Positions 57,361-64,000 of a stretch of DNA of 64,000 bases are shown here, in pieces (position 1 is the first letter of the stretch; every line of letters starts with the position of its first letter). The notes below the pieces were generated by a model, which saw only the letters and a list, made by a program, of their open reading frames with translations, searched no databases and was not told where the DNA came from. A program made the position numbers and the translations under genes. Where the stretch lies: NCBI GenBank assembly GCA_946616365.1, contig CAMOIX010000006.1, forward strand, positions 22,786-86,785. Reading direction: 5' to 3'. Source of the DNA: AC2028 sp002373595. Lineage in GTDB: Bacteria; Bacillota; Clostridia; Lachnospirales; Lachnospiraceae.

Positions 57361-58899
57361 TTATCTTCCCAGATTGATAATTGTATAGTCTCCCATATAT
57401 GCCATAAATCCTTTATCCGGATATGCCGGCATACTTTCGGATATCGTAAGTGCTTCCATCCTGTGCTCTGCATTTTCGTCAAGTGTAAGCACTACTCCTG
57501 TGCTGCATTCGATATATCTGATCGCAGACTGCGCCGCACTGTACGGATTTCCTTCATTATACACCCACTCATAGAAACTAAGGCCATATACATCATACTT
57601 CTCAAGCAGGATCGAATTGTCCTCAAACTCTTCTCTTCCGATAAATATGACCGGTTTATCGCATGCAGCAAGCGCAGTCAGATTATTTACGATCTCATCA
57701 GTGATGCGTGCGTCCTTCGCATCGCGCATATGATTTGTATATACCAGTCTCGTGCAAAGCAGGATCTGTATTACGATCCATGCTGTGCATACGACGGATA
57801 TCAGCTTCTTCCTCTCGGGGAGCTTCCCGATCGCATATACCGCCAGATACGCACTTACGATCTGCAGAGCATACTGCATCCTCCTTACCGGTCTGTCTCC
57901 GAGGAGAGCAGTCATAAACAGAGGCGCAGCCAGGAGGAGGATAATGCATATCAGTCTGATACCGTCAGGCTTGTATCTGTCTCCTTTTGCCTTTGCTGAT
58001 CTGTATTCATTGACCGCGATCAATATCATCATTGCCACATCAAATATATAGAGTGATGCATTTCCCGATCCGTAACACAGCATGATCTTGCCGAACTCGA
58101 TAATGATATTGGATATGCACTTACCTGCGGGATATACTCCCCACTTTATCATCTCATCAGTGCGAAGGACTCCGGTGGATGCGCTCCGCTTGATAATGAG
58201 ATATATGAACATCGTGATCACGAAGTTGATAATGAGGACAAATATCTTCCTGCGTGAGATACGCCGTGATTTCTCTTTGCCGCACTCAGAGAGATCTCTC
58301 TCATACCCGGTGAGAGTAACGATCCCAAGGATCACAATATAATACACGATAAGAGCCTGATATATGAATATGCAAAATACCACAGCCAGATTGATAAATC
58401 CTATGATCCCGGCACCTGTCACAGATGCTTTGGCAGGTGCGCTGCCGTATCTGCGAGTGAGCACATGATCAAAGATAAGCGCACAGAGTGTGAGTATCAG
58501 GATACCGGCTCCGATCTCAGCGATCTGATGATTAAAGTAGAGCGTATATGCCCATACCGGGGATGTCCCGATAAGCAGACCAAACAGGAGCAGATCGCGT
58601 TTGGCGCATTTGATATAACATCCTACAAGGATGATCGATATTTCGAAAAAGACAATAAAAAGGACAGCCGACAGAACAGGTCTGTAACTCTCCAGTCCAA
58701 AGATCCTCTTCAGAAAGAGCAGAGAATATCTGCCGCTTACTTTGATGGTCTCCATCGCTCTCTCGGGATGAGTCATCATTTCATCGCAGTCGAAATTGAT
58801 GCATCCCGTTATCGCAAGAGGAAGGAGAGTCGCTGCCGTGATAATGACAAAAAGCAGCAACTCTCCGATATTCTCTTTAAAGCATTTCTTTATATTCAT
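57361..58899 (-). CDS. GtrII-like polytopic membrane protein (putative glycosyltransferase)
   Basis: This 512-residue protein has about 11 membrane helices and an extracellular C-terminal part. The start region ITGCINFDCDEMMTHPERAM followed by VSGRYSLLFLKRIF, with an acidic D-D/E pair in the first loop and a GR motif before helix 2, resembles the GtrII/GT-C family that uses lipid-linked sugars outside the membrane. It is encoded after the alpha-xylosidase gene and its ATG (58899) overlaps that stop as ATGA; an earlier ATG six codons upstream is less likely. It ends 27 bases before nifS. Substrate unknown. Confidence 0.7.
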   Translation of the reverse strand: MNIKKCFKENIGELLLFVIITAATLLPLAITGCINFDCDEMMTHPERAMETIKVSGRYSLLFLKRIFGLESYRPVLSAVLFIVFFEISIILVGCYIKCAKRDLLLFGLLIGTSPVWAYTLYFNHQIAEIGAGILILTLCALIFDHVLTRRYGSAPAKASVTGAGIIGFINLAVVFCIFIYQALIVYYIVILGIVTLTGYERDLSECGKEKSRRISRRKIFVLIINFVITMFIYLIIKRSASTGVLRTDEMIKWGVYPAGKCISNIIIEFGKIMLCYGSGNASLYIFDVAMMILIAVNEYRSAKAKGDRYKPDGIRLICIILLLAAPLFMTALLGDRPVRRMQYALQIVSAYLAVYAIGKLPERKKLISVVCTAWIVIQILLCTRLVYTNHMRDAKDARITDEIVNNLTALAACDKPVIFIGREEFEDNSILLEKYDVYGLSFYEWVYNEGNPYSAAQSAIRYIECSTGVVLTLDENAEHRMEALTISESMPAYPDKGFMAYMGDYTIINLGR

Positions 58900-61175
58900 A
58901 ATACCGCGTCGTCGCAATTGATCAGTCTGACCGTATACGGCTTCTTGGTATCGACCTTAGCCTCAACTTTACTTCCCTTCCTGGTAAAGGATGCTTTGAG
59001 GTCGATATTATTATTCATATCATAGATCACTGTCTCGGCCGTCTGTCCGTCAGCGAGAGCATATACTCTTAGTTCAACTCCGTCAGCGTAATCATAATCA
59101 GGACCGTCCTCCTTAGCGCCGTAAGCTATGATACTTCCGGGTCTTACCATAAGAGGGATATCGCAGTATCCGATCGTTTCCTTATACCACTTTCCGCCCT
59201 CATATACTTCCTCGGTAAAGAAGTCAATCCACTTTCCTTCGGGCAAATAGTACTCAGCTCTTGATTCATCATTGAAGACAGGAGCAACGAGGAGACTGTC
59301 TCCGAACATATACTGCTTATCGAGATATGTCACATTCCTGTCACCGTTAAACTCAAGTATCATCGCACGCATAGTCGGGATACCTGTCTTCGATGTTTCT
59401 ACCGCAGTCTTGTAGATATAAGGCATCAGACGGGCTTTAAGTCTCGTAAAGAATCTGACAACATCGACTGCTTCCTCATCATAGAGCCAGGGCACTCTGT
59501 ACGATGACGATCCGTGAAGTCTCGAGTGGGATGAGAGAAGTCCGAATCCGACCCATCTCTTATATACATCGGCCGTGGATGTATTCTCAAATCCTCCGAT
59601 ATCATGTGCCCAATATCCGAAGCCCGACATCTGCAGCGAGAGTCCTCCGCGGATACTCTCCTCCATCGATTCGTAATCCGACCAGCAGTCACCGCCCCAG
59701 TGCACGGGGAACTTCTGTCCGCCTGCAGTAGCGGATCTGGCGAAGAGTATACCCTGACCCTTGCCCCTCTTTTCCTCGAGGATATCGTGTACACATTTAT
59801 TATAGAGATATGTATAGTAATTGTGCATGCGCTTCGGATCGGAGCCGTCGAAATACTCCACATCTTCCACAGGGATACGCTCACCGAAGTCTGTCTTAAG
59901 TGCATCCACTCCCATATCTATAAGCTTAGCCAGGAAGCTCTGATACCATTTGCATGCATCGGGATTCGTAAAGTCTACGAGTGCCATACCGGGCTGCCAC
60001 ATATCCCACTGCCATACATCGCCGTTCTTACGCTTTACGAAATATCCCTTCTCCACACCTTCATCAAAGATATCATTGCCCTGCGCAATATAAGGGTTGA
60101 TCCATACACAGATATTCACGCCCTTTGCTTTGATGCGCTTTATCATTCCTTCGGGATCGGGGAAGATCTTCTCATCCCAGACAAAATCCGTCCAGTGATA
60201 ATCTCTCATCCAGCAACAGTCAAAGTGGAATGTACGGAGAGGTATACCCCTCTCAAACATTCCGTCGATGAAACTCATGACAGTCTCTTCATTGTAATTG
60301 GTCGTAAAGGAAGTAGAGAGCCAGAGTCCGAATGTCCACGGTGCAGGAAGTGAAGGCTTGCCGGTAAGATCCGTATATCTCGCAAGGACCTGCTTCATGT
60401 CATCTCCGGCGATCACATAATAGTCAAGATATCCTCCCTCGACTGCGAATTCACATTTTACCACACTGTCCGATGCGATCTCGAAATCAAAAGGTTCCGG
60501 ATGATTTACGAAGACGCCGTAATTCTTGTCAGAGATATAGAAAGGAATATTCTTATATGCCTGATCTGAGGAAGTACCTCCATCCTTATGCTCGATCCTC
60601 ACGGTCTGACCGTTCTTAACGATGGATGAGAATCTCTCACCCATTCCGTAGATATGCTCATCGACTGTGATCGAGAGGTTCTGTCTCATATATGTATTGG
60701 CAGTATCTCCTGCGTGATCGTAAGCATGTCCCTTATAATCTTCCTTGATACATGCGAGGTCACGACCGGCAGATTTGGTAAATACTTTCCAGCCGTCAGC
60801 AGTCTTTCTCGAGAACACAAGAGTGAACTGCTTTTTATTTATCTCAAGCTTGATATCACCGCTTATGAGAGTGATCTGTGAGTCAGTATCACTTACTTCC
60901 ATCGGAAGCTCATCGGTAAGTTCCAGCTCAAACTCAGGGAGTTTCTTCTTCGCTCCGGTATGATGCCAGGTCTGAACTCTGATGATCCCTGCAACGGGTG
61001 ATGATATCCTGATCGTCAGATTGACTCCGCCGAGAGTATCACCTTTGCCGTTAATATGGATCGTAGGCACGGTAAGAAGGATCGCATTTCCGTCCTTCTT
61101 GGCAAAATACACTTCAGTAGCAGGAAAGCATGTATAGCCCTCCGCAAATATCCAGCATCCGTTTTCAAATTTCAT
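58896..61175 (-). CDS. yicI: Alpha-xylosidase, GH31 (YicI-like)
   Basis: This 759-residue cytoplasmic glycosidase removes alpha-xylosyl units, for example isoprimeverose from xyloglucan. The nucleophile is D429 in LKTDFGE and the acid/base is D496 in HWGGDCWS. Also present are the N-terminal beta-sandwich with YGMGERFSS and the C-terminal beta domains. LKTDFGERIP matches YicI-type alpha-xylosidase rather than alpha-glucosidase. No signal peptide. The promoter has an extended -10 and a perfect 8-base inverted repeat just downstream. No xyloglucan transporter is near; a GtrII-like gene follows. Confidence 0.93.
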   Translation of the reverse strand: MKFENGCWIFAEGYTCFPATEVYFAKKDGNAILLTVPTIHINGKGDTLGGVNLTIRISSPVAGIIRVQTWHHTGAKKKLPEFELELTDELPMEVSDTDSQITLISGDIKLEINKKQFTLVFSRKTADGWKVFTKSAGRDLACIKEDYKGHAYDHAGDTANTYMRQNLSITVDEHIYGMGERFSSIVKNGQTVRIEHKDGGTSSDQAYKNIPFYISDKNYGVFVNHPEPFDFEIASDSVVKCEFAVEGGYLDYYVIAGDDMKQVLARYTDLTGKPSLPAPWTFGLWLSTSFTTNYNEETVMSFIDGMFERGIPLRTFHFDCCWMRDYHWTDFVWDEKIFPDPEGMIKRIKAKGVNICVWINPYIAQGNDIFDEGVEKGYFVKRKNGDVWQWDMWQPGMALVDFTNPDACKWYQSFLAKLIDMGVDALKTDFGERIPVEDVEYFDGSDPKRMHNYYTYLYNKCVHDILEEKRGKGQGILFARSATAGGQKFPVHWGGDCWSDYESMEESIRGGLSLQMSGFGYWAHDIGGFENTSTADVYKRWVGFGLLSSHSRLHGSSSYRVPWLYDEEAVDVVRFFTRLKARLMPYIYKTAVETSKTGIPTMRAMILEFNGDRNVTYLDKQYMFGDSLLVAPVFNDESRAEYYLPEGKWIDFFTEEVYEGGKWYKETIGYCDIPLMVRPGSIIAYGAKEDGPDYDYADGVELRVYALADGQTAETVIYDMNNNIDLKASFTRKGSKVEAKVDTKKPYTVRLINCDDAVL

Positions 61176-61176
61176 A

Positions 61177-61208
61177 TACTGAACCCTCCATAGTTCAGTA
61201 TTATATCA
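61177..61208 (-). promoter_or_regulatory. yicI promoter with inverted-repeat operator
   Basis: An extended -10 (TGATATAAT, 61200-61208) is followed by the inverted repeat TACTGAAC-8 bases-GTTCAGTA (61177-61200) that covers the predicted start. The ribosome site GGAGG lies in the 8-base centre. The arrangement suits a sugar-responsive repressor, or an RNA hairpin presenting the ribosome site. No clear -35 was found. Confidence 0.55.
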
Positions 61209-61294
61209 GAATTCCACCTTTCAGTGTTTAAGAGTTTTGTCGAACTGTACGAGGACTCTGCATGGTCTCCCGGTAGACGACATTATTTAGCAAA

Positions 61295-61321
61295 AAAGAA
61301 CGCCTCCAAAAGGCGTTCTTT
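61295..61321 (-). terminator. Terminator after the TetR gene
   Basis: Ten-base-pair stem AAAGAACGCC / GGCGTTCTTT with a seven-base loop and a T-rich minus-strand end (GTTCTTTTTTG). It lies 11 bases after the TetR stop and separates it from yicI. Confidence 0.85.
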
Positions 61322-61331
61322 AAAGATCTGT

Positions 61332-61931
61332 TTATTCTCTTATCAAAAATCTGTCTATAAAAACATCTATATGTGTCTCTATTGTTTTAAAAGCTTCATC
61401 CTTTTTCTCAGGATGTCTGTCCATCAGCTGGATCATGATAGTGATCGGTGATATGAATTCCAGTGCTATGATTTCTGCATCACCGGCAACCATCTGTCCG
61501 CGTTCCATCATCCTCTTAAAAACCGGTACATACGTGTTCTGAATATATGTAAGCTGATGCATAGTGGCCAGATCGGCGAACATGCTGTTTCTGTATTGTT
61601 CCATGGTGACGAGCTTTCGCATCTTTATCGCCGTATCATTGTCGGTAGTAAAGTGTAATGTCTTTAAAACATATTCCTTGAGTTCCGCTCCGGAATTGAT
61701 CCTTTCCGGCAGATCCTTAGTCATCTCCATTCCGCGGATATACTCAGCGTCCGCCTGATCGATCACCGCTTTCAGGAGGTCCTCTTTACTCTTGAAATAC
61801 TTATATATAGTCGGTCCCTTTATCCCGATGGATTCCGCGATCTCATCAACCCCGGTGCCATCATATCCTTTTGTGGAAAACAGATCTCTGGCCGCTCTGA
61901 TCAAAGGCTCTTTAGCATTTGTCCTGGGCAT
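61332..61931 (-). CDS. TetR/AcrR-family repressor
   Basis: This 199-residue regulator starts MPRTNAKEPLIRAARDLF, with the TetR helix-turn-helix at about 26-46 (GTGVDEIAESIGIKGPTIYKYF). The C-terminal two thirds form the ligand-binding helices, ligand unknown. The ATG at 61931 has AGGAAGG upstream. It has a consensus promoter with a palindrome overlapping the start, so it is likely autoregulated, and it faces a CmpB-type membrane protein gene. Confidence 0.9.
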   Translation of the reverse strand: MPRTNAKEPLIRAARDLFSTKGYDGTGVDEIAESIGIKGPTIYKYFKSKEDLLKAVIDQADAEYIRGMEMTKDLPERINSGAELKEYVLKTLHFTTDNDTAIKMRKLVTMEQYRNSMFADLATMHQLTYIQNTYVPVFKRMMERGQMVAGDAEIIALEFISPITIMIQLMDRHPEKKDEAFKTIETHIDVFIDRFLIRE

Positions 61932-61962
61932 ATAATCCTTCCTTTCTTTGCAGGGCACCGTC

Positions 61963-62007
61963 CTAACGCTCGTTAGAAATTATATTCTACCGCACTTTTC
62001 CTGTCAA
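61963..62007 (-). promoter_or_regulatory. Consensus TetR promoter and CTAACG palindrome operator
   Basis: Minus-strand TTGACA (62002-62007) and TATAAT (61979-61984) with a 17-base spacer, both perfect. The inverted repeat CTAACG-CT-CGTTAG (61963-61976) covers the predicted start point, a form typical of TetR-family operators. Confidence 0.8.
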
Positions 62008-62061
62008 ATAACTGATCATAAAAGAACCATTTATGATAAACTGAATTTCGGGAGGAATGAT

Positions 62062-62595
62062 ATGAAAAATAAGTTTAATCTGTTCCGCGACATGATGGAA
62101 TGGTTTCTTGCATATTGCTTTTTCGGATGGGTATATGAATCCGTCTGGTGCTGCATGATATATCACAGAAGAGGATTCATCAACAGAGGATTCCTGTTTG
62201 GACCCTGGCTTCCGATCTACGGTATCGGATTCTTCATAATACTCGGGATATTCAAATTGCTTAAGGTTAAGAAACACATCCCTGTATTTATAGTCGGAAC
62301 GATAGTCGCAGTCCTCGCCGAACTCATAGCCAGCTATATCATCGATATGGCAGGCGGAGAACCGATGTGGGACTATACGGGATACTTTATGAATTTCGAC
62401 GGAAGGATCGCACTTGTCCCCGGACTGATGTTTGGTCTGCTGATCTGGGTAGCGATCTGTCTGATACAGCCATTACTGATAAAGCTGCAAACCCGCTTTA
62501 GGGACAGCAAAGTTCACATGATCGGTTTTGTCATAATAGCGTCGCTTTTCTTTATCGATCTGATAGCCAGGATATGGCTTGGAAGTAATATTTAA
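62062..62595 (+). CDS. CmpB-family (putative ABC transporter type IV) membrane protein
   Basis: This 177-residue protein with five membrane helices has the pattern of the ABC_trans_CmpB family: EWFLAYCFFGWVYESVWC, RGFINRGFLFGPWLPIYG and GFFIILG. The function is not established, despite the family name; these proteins stand alone without an ATPase. The ATG at 62062 has GGGAGG upstream. Divergent from tetR with the operator closer to tetR, so co-regulation is possible. Confidence 0.8.
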   Translation: MKNKFNLFRDMMEWFLAYCFFGWVYESVWCCMIYHRRGFINRGFLFGPWLPIYGIGFFIILGIFKLLKVKKHIPVFIVGTIVAVLAELIASYIIDMAGGEPMWDYTGYFMNFDGRIALVPGLMFGLLIWVAICLIQPLLIKLQTRFRDSKVHMIGFVIIASLFFIDLIARIWLGSNI

Positions 62596-62625
62596 TTCTC
62601 GATGAGGTTATCCTCCGTATTTAGC

Positions 62626-62856
62626 TCAATACTCTACTTTCACAGTGTCGAGATCATAGATCTCCTTGAATCTTTTCTCATCTTCTGCATTCCGGATCAG
62701 CATTACTTCCGTGAAGTGTCCGTCGGTTTTATTCTTAAATCCGGCCACCTTCTCTCCCGTGCAGATAGAACTCCTTATGACTGCATACTGACTATCCGGA
62801 TCATATTCGATTTTTTCATAATGGGACTCTTTATGAAATAGTTTATTGAAGATCAT
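62626..62856 (-). CDS. Small conserved hypothetical protein
   Basis: This 76-residue protein begins MIFNKLFHKESHYEKIEYDP and has RSSICTGEKVAGFKNKTDG and EVMLIRNAEDEKRF, a pattern I recognise from small uncharacterised proteins of Clostridia, sometimes loosely annotated as aspartate dehydrogenase without support. No Shine-Dalgarno precedes the ATG; a -10 (TATAAA, with upstream TG) lies only four bases before it, so the mRNA may be leaderless. Confidence 0.6.
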   Translation of the reverse strand: MIFNKLFHKESHYEKIEYDPDSQYAVIRSSICTGEKVAGFKNKTDGHFTEVMLIRNAEDEKRFKEIYDLDTVKVEY

Positions 62857-62860
62857 TTTC

Positions 62861-62888
62861 TTTATATCATTTGTTCTCTTGTTTACAA
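62861..62888 (-). promoter_or_regulatory. Promoter of the 76-residue gene, adjacent to its ATG
   Basis: Minus-strand TTGTAA (62883-62888), 16-base spacer, extended -10 TGATATAAA (TATAAA at 62861-62866). Only four bases separate the -10 from the ATG. Confidence 0.5.
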
Positions 62889-62946
62889 CCGTTTTCTGCT
62901 GTCTTGGATATAGTTTAGCATATTTTTAATGCTTTTGACGTAAGAC

Positions 62947-62975
62947 TTGAATATTTAACTGTGAAATATTATAAA
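62947..62975 (+). promoter_or_regulatory. Promoter of the glycine-zipper gene
   Basis: TTGAAT (62947-62952) and TATAAA (62970-62975) with a 17-base spacer; leader about 30 bases with AAGGAG before the ATG. Confidence 0.6.
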
Positions 62976-63013
62976 TATATTTGATGTGTAGAAAATCATA
63001 AAGGAGAATAGAT

Positions 63014-63637
63014 ATGGAAAACGTATCGATCGAAGGACTCGGTGATCTTAAGGTAGTTACTGATCTGTTTGCACAGGCAGGATGCATTGAAGACGACAAC
63101 TGTATAGTGGTTGTTACAAACAGGGATTTTGGTACTGCATCTGCCGCAGGTGATATTATGACAGCCAACTCCACCATTGTGGGCGCTAAGGCAGGCGGAA
63201 TCGTAGGTGGCTTGGTTGCAGGAGCTGTTGCAAATACGATCAACGAATCTGTTCAGGAACAGGTAAGCGAGTTTCACAGCAGCTTGGACCACAAAAAGCA
63301 GATCGCATTCAACACAAATACTTATGCAGGATTTCTGGTAAATGTTATTTCTACCGGAGTCGGAGTCATCCCTCTAAAAAACGGGGGGCAGATAATCCCT
63401 AAAGTAAAAGATCTCATGACCGATGTAGATAATTATGTATTCTTTGAAAACGACGAGATTGAAACCAAAGCTCTGAAGAAGCTTCCTCTTCATTTTTCTT
63501 CCGTCAAATTGGCAATATGCTTTAAGGGCACCGGGGAACTCAAAGTCGATACTCCTTGGGAATTACCCAAGAAGCACAAACTCATCCCTTATCAGGAGGA
63601 GAACTTCAATAAGCTTGCTGCCAAGCTCGGAAAATAA
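63014..63637 (+). CDS. Uncharacterised glycine-zipper protein
   Basis: This 207-residue protein has no signal peptide. Residues 50-75 (VGAKAGGIVGGLVAGAVAN) form a glycine-zipper segment that could insert in or span a membrane. The C-terminal 65 residues (VFFENDEIETKALKKL, LAICFKGTGELKVD, WELPKKH) could be a small beta-domain, perhaps PH-like. I recognise no family. It has its own promoter and terminator. Codon and base use look like the neighbours. Confidence 0.6.
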   Translation: MENVSIEGLGDLKVVTDLFAQAGCIEDDNCIVVVTNRDFGTASAAGDIMTANSTIVGAKAGGIVGGLVAGAVANTINESVQEQVSEFHSSLDHKKQIAFNTNTYAGFLVNVISTGVGVIPLKNGGQIIPKVKDLMTDVDNYVFFENDEIETKALKKLPLHFSSVKLAICFKGTGELKVDTPWELPKKHKLIPYQEENFNKLAAKLGK

Positions 63638-63656
63638 ACTTATAAACTACTTAAAC

Positions 63657-63681
63657 AAAAAAGAGCCTTCGGGCTCTTTTT
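63657..63681 (+). terminator. Bidirectional terminator after the glycine-zipper gene
   Basis: Stem AAAAGAGCC / GGCTCTTTT with tetraloop TTCG followed by T5. It lies 20 bases after the stop and also faces the minus-strand gene ending at 63703. Confidence 0.88.
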
Positions 63682-63702
63682 CGTTTTTATAATTATCTAA
63701 AA

Positions 63703-64000
63703 TCATTCAGCTTCTTCAGCATGCAATTGATCCCAGATTTCATTGATATCATAGTTCGGAGCGAATTCCTTCGCTACATCACATATAGCCGTCACTCTGG
63801 CGACATCCTCCTCAAGCTCATCCGCAATCTGCTCAGGAGCTTTGCCTTTTTCAAGCTTCTTTATGATCTGGATCAATAATTGCTGTTCCCGGCCTTCTTC
63901 CCGGCCTTCTTCCCGGCCTTCTTCACGGCCTTCCTCGCGCCCCTCTTTATATAACAAGTCCATCTTTTCGCCAAAAGTCATATACCGCTCCCTTCTGACC
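63703..64000 (-). pseudogene. C-terminal end of a Rpn-type nuclease/transposase-like gene, cut by the window edge
   Basis: The visible frame stays open to the window edge and reads VRRERYMTFGEKMDLLY, then four REEG-type repeats and a helical tail LLIQIIKKLEKGKAPEQIADEL. This is the C-terminal pattern of PD-(D/E)XK Rpn/transposase-like proteins (Rpn nucleases) of Clostridia; the nuclease domain would lie beyond position 64000. An ATG at 63981 has a GGGAG site and could start a 92-residue protein, but conserved residues continue upstream in frame, so a truncated view of a longer gene is likelier. It is labelled here as a fragment because of the window edge; the gene itself may be intact. It is mobile-element-like, though no insertion-sequence ends are visible. 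Confidence 0.6.
63889..63936. repeat. 12-base tandem repeat coding REEG units
   Basis: The unit ccggccttcttc occurs three times exactly (63889, 63901, 63913) and then twice imperfectly. On the minus strand it encodes REEG repeats in the Rpn-type protein. Copy number may vary by slippage in steps of four residues. Confidence 0.9.

Noticed and set aside
63889..63936. CRISPR-like array at the right end
   Set aside because: The 12-base units are contiguous, without spacers, and code for REEG repeats in a reading frame.

Overview
The window reads as chromosomal DNA of an anaerobic, single-membrane Clostridia-type bacterium (phylum Bacillota). Evidence: an IreB-RuvX-DUF1292-RNase J-YlbF gene order, FtsEX with a PcsB-like M23 peptidase and CtpA, an LtaS-type lipoteichoic acid synthase, type III glutamine synthetase, a four-subunit 2-oxoacid:ferredoxin oxidoreductase, a CdaR/PucR-type regulator and HPr-, YjfB- and SpoVK-like proteins. 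I cannot name a genus. Coding density is very high, most genes are on the minus strand, and no gap without a gene exceeds 300 bases.

Region 1 to 22.4 kb (all minus, so transcribed right to left): PseC-like aminotransferase; a glycerol catabolism set (GlpA-like dehydrogenase, FAD oxidoreductase, DUF1667 protein, GlpK); an AAA ATPase coupled to glpK; DeoC; an MMPL transporter and a GLUG-repeat surface protein; ThrS; a cyclic-nucleotide-binding-domain protein; a giant hybrid kinase with an EAL domain; and the start of a PfkB sugar kinase cut by the window edge.

Region 22.5 to 38.8 kb: an envelope block with two zinc-ribbon/QP-rich membrane proteins and a small secreted protein, a CapA phosphatase, then the only long plus-strand pair (SH3-NlpC/P60 hydrolase and a YD-repeat protein). 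On the minus strand follow CtpA, an M23 peptidase, FtsX, FtsE, a CdaR-like regulator, YjfB, CvfB, an acyl-ACP thioesterase and a CPBP protease.

Region 38.8 to 50.9 kb: tRNA-Gln(CUG), type III glutamine synthetase, LtaS-like protein, then the tightly overlapped operon ireB-ruvX-DUF1292-rnj-ylbF-mltG-like-trmR-trhP, the methylthiotransferase MtaB and a divergent HPr-like gene. TrhP and TrmR together make 5-methoxyuridine at the tRNA wobble position, so this operon mixes RNA decay, tRNA modification and envelope functions.

Region 50.9 to 64 kb: a CbiT-like protein, the porCDAB operon, ThiI with NifS (sulfur transfer to tRNA), a GtrII-like membrane protein coupled to a GH31 alpha-xylosidase, an apparently autoregulated TetR gene facing a CmpB-family membrane protein, two small uncharacterised genes, and the C-terminal end of an Rpn-type nuclease/transposase-like gene cut by the right edge.

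No complete insertion sequence, CRISPR array, phage or rRNA was seen. The most unusual points are the cNMP-domain/EAL-kinase pair, the MMPL-GLUG pair, a threonyl-tRNA synthetase with no TGS domain and a catalytic-domain insertion, three genes that look leaderless or nearly so, and the mirrored zinc-ribbon proteins.
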